Part shown: positions 41,830-52,833 of the stretch, one piece after another
Layout of the letters: every line of letters starts with the position of its first letter
How positions within the stretch are numbered: position 1 is the first letter of the stretch
Source: Galdieria partita
Lineage: Eukaryota > Rhodophyta > Bangiophyceae > Galdieriales > Galdieriaceae
DNA length: 64,000 nt
Direction of reading: 5' to 3'
Assembly: GCA_025991245.1 (NCBI GenBank)
Contig: BQMJ01000036.1
Coordinates: forward strand, 62,001 to 126,000
Program-made: the position numbers and the translations under genes
The notes under the pieces: model-generated
Seen by the model: the letters and a program-made list of their open reading frames with translations, nothing else
Told to the model about the DNA's origin: nothing
The model's database searches: none

Positions 41830-44004
41830 ATGCGAGAAACGCTTAGAGACAACACAATGCCTAGAGGAGGAATTGTTCAATGTCGTGGAAAATGTTGTAC
41901 TAGACGAATATTATATGGTTTTTGTGGTGTAAGCTTTCAATTACATCATTTCCGTGTTCCAGGCTCTAGTTGTGTTTGCACAAAGAGAGGGGACTTTAGC
42001 TTGACTTGTCTCAACCGAAACAAGCCCTGGCAGTCGCTCAGAAGATATTTATTACGTTATGCCATTTCACCAACTCAAGTATTGCCTATATGGATTAGTA
42101 TGGAAGAAGCCGCTATCAAGTCAAACAGAGAGGAGCAAACAACTCGAGACGTCTCTCCACAACAGCTGAGAAATTTTTGTATCATAGCTCATATCGATCA
42201 CGGAAAGTCCACTCTTGCAGATCGTTTATTGCAGTTAACTAATACTGTGAGCAACAGAGATATGAAAGAACAGTTTTTGGACACCATGGATTTGGAAAGA
42301 GAGAGAGGAATTACTATCAAGCTGCAAACCGCAAGAATGACTTATAAAGCTTCGGATGGGAAAGAGTATATTCTTAACTTGATAGATACTCCGGGTCATG
42401 TAGATTTTTCTTATGAAGTAAGTCGTTCTCTTGTGGCTTGTGAAGGCGCCATTCTAGTTGTCGATGCCAGTCAAGGAGTGGAAGCCCAGACTTTGGCAAA
42501 CGTATATTTAGCTTCTGAAAGTGGTCTGGAGATCATTCCGGTCTTAAACAAAGTAGACCTTCCTTCAGCAGAACCATTCCGTGTTAGACAAGAAATAGAA
42601 CAGATGATTGGTCTGGATACTAGTAACTGTTTGGAAATATCAGCAAAGACAGGAAAGAATGTCGAAAAGGTATTGGAATATATTGTCAAGTATATTCCAC
42701 CACCCAAAGATCGAACCAATGCTCCTCTTCGTGCCCTCATTTTTGATAGTTATTATGACAGTTATCGAGGGGTTATTGTGTATTTCCGTATATTTGATGG
42801 AGTGTTGGAGACTGGAAGGAAGATTCGTTTTATGAACTCTCAGAAAGATTTTGAAATAGTAGAAGTTGGAGTATTGGCTCCTCACCAAGTTCCTGTTGCT
42901 CGTCTAATTGCAGGTGAAGTGGGATATTTAGTGGCAGGAATCAAAACAGTACAGGATGCTAGAGTTGGAGATACTATAACTTTAGCTAATCAACCAGCGC
43001 ATTCTCCATTAGCTGGATATAAAGAAGCTAAACCTATGGTATTTTGTGGATTATTTCCTGCAGATGCTGACCAATTTGAGGATTTAAGAGAAGCCTTGGA
43101 GAAACTCAAATTGAATGACTCGGCATTGAGTTATGAACCTGAGAGCTCCTCTGCGATGGGATTCGGTTTTCGTTGTGGATTTTTAGGATTATTACATATG
43201 GAGATTGTTTGTGAGCGTCTTTCGAGAGAATATGGACTTGACTTGGTAACCACATCTCCAAGTGTGGGTTATTATGTGCATTTAGAAAACAATTCTCCTA
43301 TTCTTATACAGAATCCTTGTGAGTTGCCCGAACCTCACCTTGTTGATCACATCGAAGAGCCTTATGTACGTTTGGAAGTCATAACACCCAGTGAGTATGT
43401 AGGTTCATTGATGGAATTGACTCAATCGAGAAGAGGAATATTTCAAGACATGAAATACATAACAGCCACTCGCACTTCGCTTGTTTATGAGTTACCTTTA
43501 GCCGAATTGGTGACCAACTTTTTTGATCTTGTAAAGTCTCGCTCTCGTGGATATGCTTCTATGGAATATCAATGGAGTGGATATCGTGTAGGAGACTTGG
43601 TGAAGTTGGAAGTTGCCGTGAATGGAGAAAAGGTGGATGCCCTGTGTAGTATTGTACATCGTGACAAGGCATATTCAATTGCACGTGCTCTAACGGAAAG
43701 ATTGAAAGAACTTATTCCTAGACAACAGTTTCGAATTCCTGTTCAAGGCATGATTGGTAACAGAGTGATAGCTTCGGAACATATTCCTGCATTAAGGAAG
43801 GATGTATTAGCAAAATGTTATGGAGGTAAGTTTTTCCATTTCGAAAGATTTCATTGACTCATATCATAAGGCGACATATCTCGAAAGAAAAAGTTATTAA
43901 AGAAACAAGCGGAAGGAAAGAAAAGAATGAAAGCCATTGGAAAAGTGGACGTTCCACAAGAAGCCTTTCGCGCCATGCTTAGTTTGAAACAACCCGACGA
44001 TTAG
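41830..44004 (+). CDS. LEPA: Organellar translation factor LepA (EF4/GUF1)
   Basis: 709 residues; exons 41830-43825 and 43871-44004, intron 43826-43870 (45 nt, phase 1). GTPase that back-translocates or rescues stalled ribosomes. G motifs: AHIDHGKST (G1, about residue 120), [11 protein letters not shown] (G2), DTPGH (G3) and NKVDL (G4). Hallmarks [28 protein letters not shown] and [13 protein letters not shown]-type end ([17 protein letters not shown]) and the basic C-terminus [19 protein letters not shown] are intact. The N-terminal extension of about 100 residues, basic and Ser/Arg-rich, is absent from bacterial LepA and is likely a transit peptide; whether for plastid or mitochondrion is not clear. 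The stop overlaps the USB1 stop by 3 nt. Confidence 0.93.
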
Positions 44005-44768
44005 TAAATAAAATATATTTTACATCCTATTAGACAATAGAGGCCTTGCACTCTTATTTGTATGGGCTGTGTAGGAATCAACTTTTGGAGTTTTGCAACA
44101 ACTTCTCTAGACCACTCCTGTTGAGAGCTCTTTGCAAAAGTCACATGAGGAACTGCTGGAGAATAGAAAATGGGTAAGCGGAATGTTTGCATCACCTTAT
44201 CAACTTGTAGTATCCAATCCTGTACCAAATTCTTCCCTTGTTCAAGGAGTAAACCAAGAAACGAAGTGTTATTCTCATCATTTTGAAACAGTTGCAATCG
44301 TTGCACATCATCTTTCAACTGAAAGTAGTGTATTCTAGTTAACCTTCTAAGTGTTTGTATGAAGCTTTCAGTATACATATCTCCTAAGAATACAGTTCTA
44401 CTCAGACTGATATGAGGTGGCAAAGCGTTAGGACAGGATACTCTAGTACTACTACTATTCAACTGTTGCAATTGTTCAAGATAAAAGGATATTTTCCAAA
44501 CACTTTCTTCTTTGTCAAACCATGTTTGGCTCTGGTTGATTAACTGGCTTCCGAAAGCAGCCAACTCCTCACAAGTTTCACGAGCTAATCCTACAAAAAC
44601 CAACGTAGGAAACAGTCCAAGTTTCCCTACTGGCCCTACAAGGTCACCTTTCAAAAGTACTTTCTTTGCACTTGGTAACGAAGGATTGTCTTGTGACTGT
44701 CTATGATGTACAAGCAAGTCTTTGTCCGTGTCACTCGTTTCTTCTTGATAACATTGGATCCATTCCAT
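44001..44768 (-). CDS. USB1: U6 snRNA 3'-end phosphodiesterase USB1
   Basis: 255 residues, single exon, start at 44768 ([12 protein letters not shown]). USB1 trims the oligo(U) tail of U6 snRNA and leaves a cyclic phosphate. It has the two 2H-phosphoesterase HxS/T motifs, HISLSR (about residue 123) and HVTFAKS (about residue 208), with the surrounding USB1 pattern [20 protein letters not shown]. Homologues are usually 200-270 residues. The stop codon TAA (44001-44003) overlaps the LEPA TAG (44002-44004) tail to tail, so the two mRNAs must have overlapping 3' ends. It starts 22 bp from the upstream RRM gene's stop. Confidence 0.8.
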   Translation of the reverse strand: MEWIQCYQEETSDTDKDLLVHHRQSQDNPSLPSAKKVLLKGDLVGPVGKLGLFPTLVFVGLARETCEELAAFGSQLINQSQTWFDKEESVWKISFYLEQLQQLNSSSTRVSCPNALPPHISLSRTVFLGDMYTESFIQTLRRLTRIHYFQLKDDVQRLQLFQNDENNTSFLGLLLEQGKNLVQDWILQVDKVMQTFRLPIFYSPAVPHVTFAKSSQQEWSREVVAKLQKLIPTQPIQIRVQGLYCLIGCKIYFIY

Positions 44769-44790
44769 GAATTCTATTTTCTATTCTTTA

Positions 44791-45897
44791 TTATACAACT
44801 GGAGTTAGACGAATCTTTTTCCATCCTAAATATTCATTTTGCTTCTCTCTACAGGCTCTACAAGCTTCATCAAATGAAGCAAAAACCAAATAAACCTTTC
44901 CAAGATATCATCTTTCCAACATGAAGTATGGTCACTTCTTACCATGGAAGGTACTCGAGAAGGAATCAATCTTTCAACCTGATAATCACGAAAAAGTTGC
45001 CTATTTTCATATTCAGTTGTGAATTTCTAATAACCACCAAAAAGAAAGCCATTCTCACAGAATATGATATTCTGAAAGCGGATGGGGTAAGTTGGATAAA
45101 ATAACAACTCGAGGTCTCTCTTCCATCGAAAAGGCTGTAGAAGCAACGGCCTTTTCTACTGCTGCGGTGCTGATACGAAAGCAATGCAACGCACTACCTG
45201 CAATAGATTGGGTGGATATCACTTTCTCAGCTTCCAAAGTGGCTTCTTCCGTATCAAAGACGACACACCTATTCTTACAATATCAACAAGAACGGAACAA
45301 AATACAACAAACAACAACATACCAAGTGGCATAAGGAATTACTCTATCCAACATAAGCCTACACAACCACTTGGGTTTGTGTGGTTCCACCAACGAACAA
45401 AGCAATTGAATATCACTATGATTGGCACTCAAAGGAACTCGATCAATTCTCAACACTCGCAACTGTGCCTTGATATTGAGTGGTTGTTGTTGTTTTGGAA
45501 TAAAGTTTTGTCTAAAAAGAGAATTCTTGAGTACTGGAGTTGTTTTCACCTATCCATAACGAATAATGATAAGAAGAGTGAATCATAATGGAAACAATAC
45601 AATCAGCCAAACCACAAGGATTCGAAAAGAACAAGTAAAAAGCCTTACATACATTACCAGTATCCTTGTCGGTGGAAGAAGTCAATCGACAACTTTGAAA
45701 GCAAATTGGGTAACGTTGCTTTAACGAATTCTGCAAGGCGTGGAAACCAACAACCGATAGTTTTCCTTGCAATGGACTGCATTCTTTTAAAGTATACTAA
45801 AACCAGGTCTGAAATTATCTTACCCAAACAAGATATCACTTACTACTTGGAAACTTTGGAGACGGAATGTAGACGCGACACAAGCCCATAGTGCCAT
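44791..45897 (-). CDS. Two-domain RRM-like RNA-binding protein, perhaps mitochondrial
   Basis: 265 residues in six exons: 45844-45897, 45653-45796, 45323-45549, 45059-45268, 44943-45000 and 44791-44895. Introns are 47, 103, 54, 58 and 47 nt; the 103-nt one is the longest in the window and its acceptor the least certain. Assembled by hand from GT-AG sites; the frame is intact to TAA. N-terminus MALWACVASTFRLQSF and a basic Ser/Cys-rich stretch suggest organellar targeting. Two ferredoxin-like RNA-binding modules are suggested: RVLRIDRVPLSANHSDIQ...CVVFDTEEATLEAEKV, and RVVILSNLPHPLSEYHI...VYLVFASFDEACRAC (beta1 ILSNLP, beta3 YLVFAS). No known family is certain. Confidence 0.6.
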
Positions 45898-46264
45898 GAA
45901 TGGTCTTCCCAATGAGAGCGCAATAGATGAGCTTTCACAACTCTTTGTGAATATCTTCAAAACTAAAACTCAAGTCTAATGAAACAGCCTTCATAGAAAA
46001 CAAACCCAAGTTTTCAACAGTTCAAGTCTGGAAATAAATTTCATTCTAGGCTTGCGTAAGTCTTCAGTGTCGAACAACTGAAAACATCGGTCAGGCTGCT
46101 ACATCTGTAGATTGTTTTATTGGTTACCTGATAAGAACAAATAAAATATTCCAATTCACTTTGAACAAAATTTCCATTTATTCCATACTACAATGACCAT
46201 TTTTGCAGCTAAATATGTTTCCCATTGTCCCAAGTTGTTAAAACTTTATAGATATTCACATCAA
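45898..46264. other. Intergenic gap with a possible small gene
   Basis: About 365 bp between the RRM start and the ABC1 kinase stop. A plus-strand frame opens at the ATG at 45896 (MNGLPNESAIDELSQLFVNIFK...), directly overlapping the RRM start codon, and could be continued through short GT-AG introns (for example 45974-46020). Two splice patterns are possible and neither gives a recognisable protein, so no gene is called. Confidence 0.35.
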
Positions 46265-48661
46265 CTAACTCGAGAAACGATCGGGCAAATCAAATACCAA
46301 TTTGATCAATCGACTGGACAATTTTTCTGCCAAACCAAACGATAGCCGAAAACCAAAACGTCTTCCTTCTGCATGCATAACCCATTTGCGAACCAACTCA
46401 GCTACTTGTGAAGGCTCCAGTCCTCGACTGCGAATGAAAATGGCCAAAATTTTCATAGTTACTTCCATCGAACGAGTCAACTGAGGTTCAGAAGAGATGT
46501 CATCTTCCGAGTGATGCGCACGATAAGTATATATGTTCCCATTCAAAATAGGAATATCTAGCCTCGATATATTTCGAATCAACAACTGCCGGTAATACAA
46601 AACAGTATCTAAAAATAATTGATCCACTGCTTCGGTTATATCTTCCACTAAGTGCGAACGAATGTCCCTTGCTTTGTTTCCCAACAGAAAATCACTCAAC
46701 AAGTCAAGTGCTGCCCCAATATCATATTCTGGTTTCGTACTTGCAGACTCTACAAGACTCTCCAATCGATTCCAACGAGGTCTACCATCCTTAAATATCA
46801 AATCACGAAGAGCATCCTGCAACTCTGGAGAAGGATCTGTCAATAGTCTTGCTGCAATATATGGATAAGCTTCATTTAGAATCTTAAAATTGCGATCAAC
46901 TTGAATAGCAACGCCTTCCAATACGCCTAAACAGCGTATAATGGCAGTATAATAGGCTGGTAACCGAAATGGGAAGCGATACATAACAGAGCCAAGTTTA
47001 TCAATGACCGATTTGAAGTTGAGCTCTCCAACAGATGCTCCTAAAACATCTGGTAACGCACGATTCAGTGCTTCTACAATAGGATCCAAATATGTGTCTT
47101 CTGGCAGAAATCCTAAACGTACATACAGTCGAGCCAACGAACGGAAATCACGATTCACCATATGTACAACAGCTTCAATAATTCCATAACGTTGAGCTGG
47201 TTTCAACTCGGACATCATTCCAAAGTCTAAATAACACAGTTTTCCATCCCTTGTTGCCATCAGGTTTCCACCATGAGGATCCGCATGAAAGTAACCAACC
47301 TCTAACATTTGCTTTAACGAGCAACGAACCAATGTCTCAACCAAACGAGAAGCGTCCATTCCGTACTTATCCGTATCGGTCAAGCGTGTTCCATCGATCC
47401 ATTCCATAGTTAAGACTTTGTCTCGGGTATATTCCCAATAAATCTTTGGAACATATACATCTGGAATACTTGAATACAGTTGACGAAACCTTTCACCATT
47501 TCTGGCTTCAGATATGTAATCAATCTCTTCATAGATAAGTTTCCCAAATTCTTCAATGACAGACTGCAAATTGATATCTCTTCTCAACATCTTCAACGCC
47601 TTACTTAATGTTCCACTCAACTGACGCAGAATGTAAATATCCAATGCAATGATTTTCTCACATTCTGGTCGCTGCACTTTCACTGCAACTGCTTCTCCAT
47701 TTCTCAAATATGCCTTATAGACTTGGCCAATAGATGCAACTGCTACTGGCTCCGGTTCAATTTTTGCAAATATCTCTGCAATGGGCTTCTTTAGTTGACT
47801 CTCTATCAATCCAAATGCTACTTCGTTTGGAAAGGGAGGTAAACGATCTTGAAGTTTTTGCAATTCTTCCAAATATTCAGGAGGAAGCAAATCTGGTCTA
47901 GATGACAGAGCTTGGCCACCTTTGATAAAAGCTGGTCCTAAACTAGCAATAATACTGAGAAACTCCTTTGCTCTCTTTCGACGGTTCCGCTTTTCTACAC
48001 CACGTTGCCAGTCCAAAATCACTTTACTAAGAAATAACATAATAGGCACTGTTATTCTTATTTGTCTCTTCCTCACGTCCAAAGACCTAGTGCGGAAGTA
48101 TGCACTAGCTACTAAGGGATCATAACGAGGTCTAACAGAATCCAGAGATTCTCGTAGAAACTCTGTCGACAACATTGTGCTTTCTTGCAATGAAGATCCG
48201 TTAGAAACAGTTGAACTGCCAGCTTTAGGTTCGTTGAAGCTGAAACTATCGTGGCCCTTTACTGGCTCGTTAACTTGCTTATCTTTGTTTGCAGTCTTCG
48301 ACCCTTGCTTCGTCATCTCCTGTAAGAGTTGCTCTGCTGTGGACAATCTTTCTGTGGTCTCTGTATACGAAAACTTGTCTCTATCTGACTCGGAGATTCT
48401 CTTTGCCTGATACGAATTTCTGACATCTATACTCTTCCAAACTTTTGGAAATTTTGTTTGCACGGTGTGTGTCTTGTTAAGACGGTGAATCAGTCTTAAA
48501 GTCCTTGAACAGCCATATCGCTGCTGTAACAACCAAGGTATAAGGAGAACACAGTGGCTGCATAGACGTCGATGAGTAGGACCTCTTTGCCTCTTAACGA
48601 CAAACTGCAGTAACAACTTGTTACAAGTGAATCCCATATGTGTTGCGATGATTCTCTCCAT
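46265..48661 (-). CDS. ABC1/UbiB-family atypical kinase (ABC1K)
   Basis: 798 residues, single exon. The UbiB-type atypical kinase fold is complete: KxGQ motif FIKGGQALSSRPDLLPP (about residue 246), Ala-rich loop AVASIGQVYKA (about 309), Lys in VAVKVQRP (about 323), catalytic HADPHGGN (about 459) and metal-binding YLDFGMM (about 480). Such kinases support quinone synthesis or plastoglobule lipid metabolism, and in plants several are plastid-located. The first 200 residues are basic and Ser/Thr-rich (CSHCVLLIPWLLQQRYG) and may be a transit peptide. Divergent from the PIN-PhoH gene with 325 bp between starts. Confidence 0.93.
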   Translation of the reverse strand: MERIIATHMGFTCNKLLLQFVVKRQRGPTHRRLCSHCVLLIPWLLQQRYGCSRTLRLIHRLNKTHTVQTKFPKVWKSIDVRNSYQAKRISESDRDKFSYTETTERLSTAEQLLQEMTKQGSKTANKDKQVNEPVKGHDSFSFNEPKAGSSTVSNGSSLQESTMLSTEFLRESLDSVRPRYDPLVASAYFRTRSLDVRKRQIRITVPIMLFLSKVILDWQRGVEKRNRRKRAKEFLSIIASLGPAFIKGGQALSSRPDLLPPEYLEELQKLQDRLPPFPNEVAFGLIESQLKKPIAEIFAKIEPEPVAVASIGQVYKAYLRNGEAVAVKVQRPECEKIIALDIYILRQLSGTLSKALKMLRRDINLQSVIEEFGKLIYEEIDYISEARNGERFRQLYSSIPDVYVPKIYWEYTRDKVLTMEWIDGTRLTDTDKYGMDASRLVETLVRCSLKQMLEVGYFHADPHGGNLMATRDGKLCYLDFGMMSELKPAQRYGIIEAVVHMVNRDFRSLARLYVRLGFLPEDTYLDPIVEALNRALPDVLGASVGELNFKSVIDKLGSVMYRFPFRLPAYYTAIIRCLGVLEGVAIQVDRNFKILNEAYPYIAARLLTDPSPELQDALRDLIFKDGRPRWNRLESLVESASTKPEYDIGAALDLLSDFLLGNKARDIRSHLVEDITEAVDQLFLDTVLYYRQLLIRNISRLDIPILNGNIYTYRAHHSEDDISSEPQLTRSMEVTMKILAIFIRSRGLEPSQVAELVRKWVMHAEGRRFGFRLSFGLAEKLSSRLIKLVFDLPDRFSS

Positions 48662-48986
48662 TCTGAAATGTGTGGATCATCGATGAGGGCAAATTGTGGA
48701 GTCCGTTGGTTTTATTATGAATCGTCTGCTTTTATATTTCAAGAAGGACTCAGAGAATGCTTTTGTGAGTTCAGCCTCGTAAAGTAACATTGGTCGGAAG
48801 AATGCCTATGGACATGCTTTGATCAAGAAGAGGGTTTTTCAAAGAAAATAAATGATATAAAAGAAGTGACTGATGATTGTTTGTTTTTGGCGCCAACGAA
48901 AATGCCATTTGAAGGAATCCTAACGAGATGCGATTTTGTGTATTCGAAATATCCCCATTTTCAATGGAAGAAATTTGTGTTGTTGG
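48662..48986. other. Divergent promoter region with E2F-like dyad
   Basis: The 325 bp between ABC1K and the PIN-PhoH gene contain TTGGCGCCAA (48887-48896), a perfect dyad containing the TTTGGCGC E2F consensus on the plus strand. Otherwise AT-rich, no coding sequence recognised. Confidence 0.4.
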
Positions 48987-51287
48987 ATGCAAGGGAAGGA
49001 AAAAGCCCTTTCTTTTCTCACAGTATCGTTTGGTAGAAGAGTGTATGGAAACTGGAAACCAGTAAAAACAAAATATGGACTCACTTGTCCACAAAATTTC
49101 AGTAGATTTCCTTGTCTACGTTCCTATTCCTTGAAAAAGTTGGAACCAACAAAGAGACCCAAGCTAATAACGACGCTTTCAAAATGGTTTATTGGCTGCA
49201 AGATTTTACAAAGTGCTTCCTTAACAGGCTACAATAATAAGGGAAAAAACTCACAGAAGAAACATTCGGAAAACTATTATGACGATGACGAACTTTCTTT
49301 TGGTGGTGGTAAGAATATTCGTCCGAGAGACCCAGAGGAACTCATTTTCGATTCCCTATCTCATAACTCGGGTTACTGGGAATTTCAAAAATTGGGAAGG
49401 AAAAATCGAGTACCCAGTCTGCAACTGGAGAACTCGAATAATTGTGAAAAATCTCAACCACGACATGATTCTATTCCATTGGAGGACACAGATATTTCTG
49501 CAAACCATGTTCATATGGAATATTCTTTAAATGGAACCCATAGTGCTCAACCAGAGTTTCCAGCTCAAACTAAGAAATCTTTGTCAAAACTATATGTTTT
49601 GGATACCAATGTGATATTGCATGATTCTTCCTGTATTTATAAATTTGGAGCAGCGGATATTTGTATTCCTATAATAGTTCTGGAAGAATTAGACAAGTTT
49701 AAGCGAGGAAATGAAGAGTTAAACAGGCATGCTAGAGAATTTTTACGAATCTTGGATGATTTGGCTAGTCAGAATTCTGAAATGAATCTGGAAGCTCTTG
49801 TATCTTCTAAATGGACTGACTCTAATAGTTTTGCAAATTCAAGACTGGAGACTGATTCGGAAAATAATATTCGTAATGAGAATCAGATTGACCAGAATCA
49901 CTTACCGTTGGATGGTTTATCGCAACAGGGATTTTCATTGGGTGAAAGTTTTGGAAAGATTCACATTGGAATTGCACCTCGTAGCCCAGCTATCGAGGCC
50001 AGATTTTTTTACGACTCTCCTGATCACCGAATTCTCGGTTTGATGCATCAACTGACGATGGATAGAGCCATAGCTGCCATAAAGACTCATTTTGGTAATT
50101 TTATTGACTTGAATGACTCTTTGATATCCCAGATTGAGCGAGGCATCATCCCTAAGCTGACTTCACAAGACAAACTCAACCGACAGATTTGTGAAACGTT
50201 TTTAATGGCATGTCAAGATACTGTGCTAGTTACAAAAGATACTAATCTGAGAATGAAAGCAAGAGCGTTGGGTTTGAAGACGGAAGACTATGTGACCGAC
50301 AGGATAATGACTAATCTGAAGGATTTGTATTGTGGCAAACGAGTCATTGAAAATATTCCTTGTGATATTATTTCTTCATTTTATGAGAGTCCCTATTACG
50401 TTAGCAAAGAAGTTCTTGAAAAATTTGTGAGCAACCCTATTATGAATGAAAACTTCATTCTAAGGAATGGCTCCAAATCGGCTCTTGCCTCCTTTTCATA
50501 TCACCCACTGTGCGGTACTTTTGTATATTATCGCGTAGAGAAGAAGTCGGCTTTTCGTATTCATCCGCGTAATGCAGAGCAAGCATTTGCACTACATGCC
50601 TTGTTGGACAAGAAGATTTTATTGGTTACCATTAGTGGTAATCCTGGAACTGGGAAGACTCTTTTGGCATTGGCTGCTGCCTTGGAACAGCATCAAGAGT
50701 ATCGCCAGATATACTTGTCTCGTCCTATTGTGCCTCTAAGGTAATTGTAAACTATTTTATACCAGATATTCCATTATTAATAGTCATTTACTTTGGTAAC
50801 TGACAGCAATCGTGACATTGGATATCTTCCGGGAACCGTTGATTCGAAAATTGAGCCTTACATGCAACCTTTGTTTGATAATTTGGGTGTAATCAAGTCT
50901 GTGAATACCAACAAAGACGATTGTAAAGCGTCCACCGGTCCTTCTTCAATGAAGGAACTGTTACAAATGGTCGAAACAGAAAAACTGAAAATAACACCGT
51001 TGACGTTTATTCGAGGTCGAAGTTTTCACAATTCCTTCTTTATTGTGGATGAAGCTCAGAATTTAACTCCACACGAAGTGAAGACTATTATCACGAGGGC
51101 TGGTGAAGGCACAAAGATTGTGTTTACAGGTGATGTGCATCAAATTGACAATCCTTATGTTGATGTTCGCAGCAATGGCCTTAGTTATCTTATTGAAAGG
51201 ATGAAAGGGCAGCCATTGTTTTCTCATATTTCTTTGGAAAAGGGAGAAAGAAGTGAGCTTTCTAAAATAGCGAGTGATTTGTTGTAA
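48987..51287 (+). CDS. PIN-domain plus PhoH ATPase (YlaK-like)
   Basis: 744 residues; exons 48987-50740 and 50807-51287, intron 50741-50806 (66 nt, phase 2). N-terminal PIN nuclease domain starts [13 protein letters not shown] (Asp and Asn of the acidic pocket) and continues to about 50290 with [17 protein letters not shown]. The C-terminal PhoH AAA-like ATPase carries Walker [15 protein letters not shown], Walker [11 protein letters not shown] and sensor [11 protein letters not shown]. This PIN-PhoH fusion is known from bacteria and plastid-bearing eukaryotes and is proposed to act on RNA. Start at the first ATG in the frame (48987). The first 60 residues are basic and may target an organelle. 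Confidence 0.88.
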
Positions 51288-51639
51288 ATAGAACCTAGAT
51301 ATTGCCAGAGTTGTGGTTTGTCTAGGGAATGTTGATTGGTGTTTATGGAAGAGGGTTTTGGTTTTCTTTCTCTATAAGCTGAAAAGGATGCAGTGATGTT
51401 GACGAAAGTACGGCAGTGATATATATATATTCTTTACACAATACTTTCATAAATCCATAAATTGTGTGGGATTTCAACAGCTTTTGTTTTCTGCTGAGAT
51501 ATTAAAATTTCCATTTTTTACAACTCGGTTGTATCACTTTGTCGATTCTGATTTCTTGTTGATATTCTTTTAGGGGACAACCGGTGTGACAGTCTTCCAC
51601 AATTGAACTCTTACAACAGAGTTTGTGTGTGTATACTGC
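51288..51639. other. Intergenic region, AT-rich
   Basis: About 350 bp with an alternating TA run (51419-51430 region) and no recognised gene. A minus-strand frame (CHTGCPLKEYQQEIR) extends into the next gene; it is not supported. Confidence 0.4.
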
Positions 51640-52743
51640 ATGAGTTCTCAGGTGTTGGATATCGGTGAAAGAGAAGAAGCGTTCACCATTGTGTATAGTG
51701 CAACGAAACATCTTCGTCAAATTTTCAAATACATCGATAGAAAGTTGGACAAAGAGGAACCAGGTTTTGATGAGTTTCAAAAGATGTGGCGAGTAGCCAA
51801 GTCTTTGTCACCTAAAGTGTCTCCGCATCCCAGTAGGGAGTGGTTGAACAAGTTTGGAGAATATCTAAGTTCCGATAGTGTGGAAGATTCTACTAGTGAA
51901 AGTAATGAAGAAGGTGTTGGCGAGTCAGACGTGGAGAGTGTGGAATTGGAGGATAGACCTCCAATATGGATATTGCTTTCAGGTTCAAGTGTACACGACA
52001 ACAAGAAGAAAGTGAATGAACAAGAGTTTGGTAGCCATTCGACAGCCGAAAAAGATGAAAAAGAGGACGACGTGAATTCGATGACAGATTTAGACTACCA
52101 ACGGAAGTGTTCCAGTTCCACCGATGACTCCGACTTTCAAGTTGATTGGCCAGCGACTAGTTGGAAGAGTATAGACCCTGTTGTTCATCGTGCAGTTAGA
52201 GCGATGCCAGGAGGTTTTTCTTTATCACCTGCGGCTTTTCGTTTTCTATGCGAACAAGTGACAACCATATGTTTGGCAGCCAATAGAGCACATGGCAAAC
52301 TTTGTTCTTTTCAAGATGAAGAAAAGCCTATCATGTCGACTAAGAGTCCAATGCCTTGGGAATGTACTCTTGAAATGTGCGTAGCTATGAGTGGTGTTCC
52401 TATTAGTGAACAAACTCTCGAACGAGTAAAAGGTAGAATGAAACGTATCTTATCGGACAAAAAGCAACGAAAGGCAGTAAGTGAACGACGCAAATTGAGG
52501 ATATTGATGATAACTGTACTATACCCCCGTTATCAAAACAACCTTACAAGACTTGCAGCGATGGTCGACGTCATTTTTGAACATTTTGGTTCTCTCCAGC
52601 GTTTATTTACCGCAACTCAAGAAGAACTTGCAACTATTCCGAGAATAGGACCTAAAAACTTGGAATTACTGCGATCATGGAAGCGAACTTTGAACGCTCA
52701 AGTTGGCCACATTCCGTCTACAAGTTCCCCTTCCCAAATGTAA
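51640..52743 (+). CDS. Helix-hairpin-helix protein of unknown family
   Basis: 367 residues, single exon. The C-terminus (about residues 320-350) has a helix-hairpin-helix motif: FGSLQRLFTATQEELATIPRIGPKNLELLRSW, the arrangement of DNA-binding (HhH)2 ends in ERCC1/XPF-type proteins, but no nuclease fold is visible. The middle is acidic and Ser-rich (ESNEEGVGESDVESVELED), and the N-terminal 75 residues are helical and basic (TKHLRQIFKYIDRKLDKEEPG). A DNA-repair or chromosome role is a guess from the HhH only. I know no full-length match. It is followed in a convergent position by the PP2C gene, 90 bp away. Confidence 0.55.
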   Translation: MSSQVLDIGEREEAFTIVYSATKHLRQIFKYIDRKLDKEEPGFDEFQKMWRVAKSLSPKVSPHPSREWLNKFGEYLSSDSVEDSTSESNEEGVGESDVESVELEDRPPIWILLSGSSVHDNKKKVNEQEFGSHSTAEKDEKEDDVNSMTDLDYQRKCSSSTDDSDFQVDWPATSWKSIDPVVHRAVRAMPGGFSLSPAAFRFLCEQVTTICLAANRAHGKLCSFQDEEKPIMSTKSPMPWECTLEMCVAMSGVPISEQTLERVKGRMKRILSDKKQRKAVSERRKLRILMITVLYPRYQNNLTRLAAMVDVIFEHFGSLQRLFTATQEELATIPRIGPKNLELLRSWKRTLNAQVGHIPSTSSPSQM

Positions 52744-52833
52744 AAAGTCCAAAAAAGACATCTAATAATGTCCAATCAATTACTGAACGTTCATAATATA
52801 AACGATAGCAATGAAATACAGAAACAAAAAATA

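Noticed and set aside
45706-45891. Plus-strand ORF overlapping the RRM gene 5' exons
   Set aside because: Covers a minus-strand exon set that reads through six exons in frame; no domain in the plus frame.
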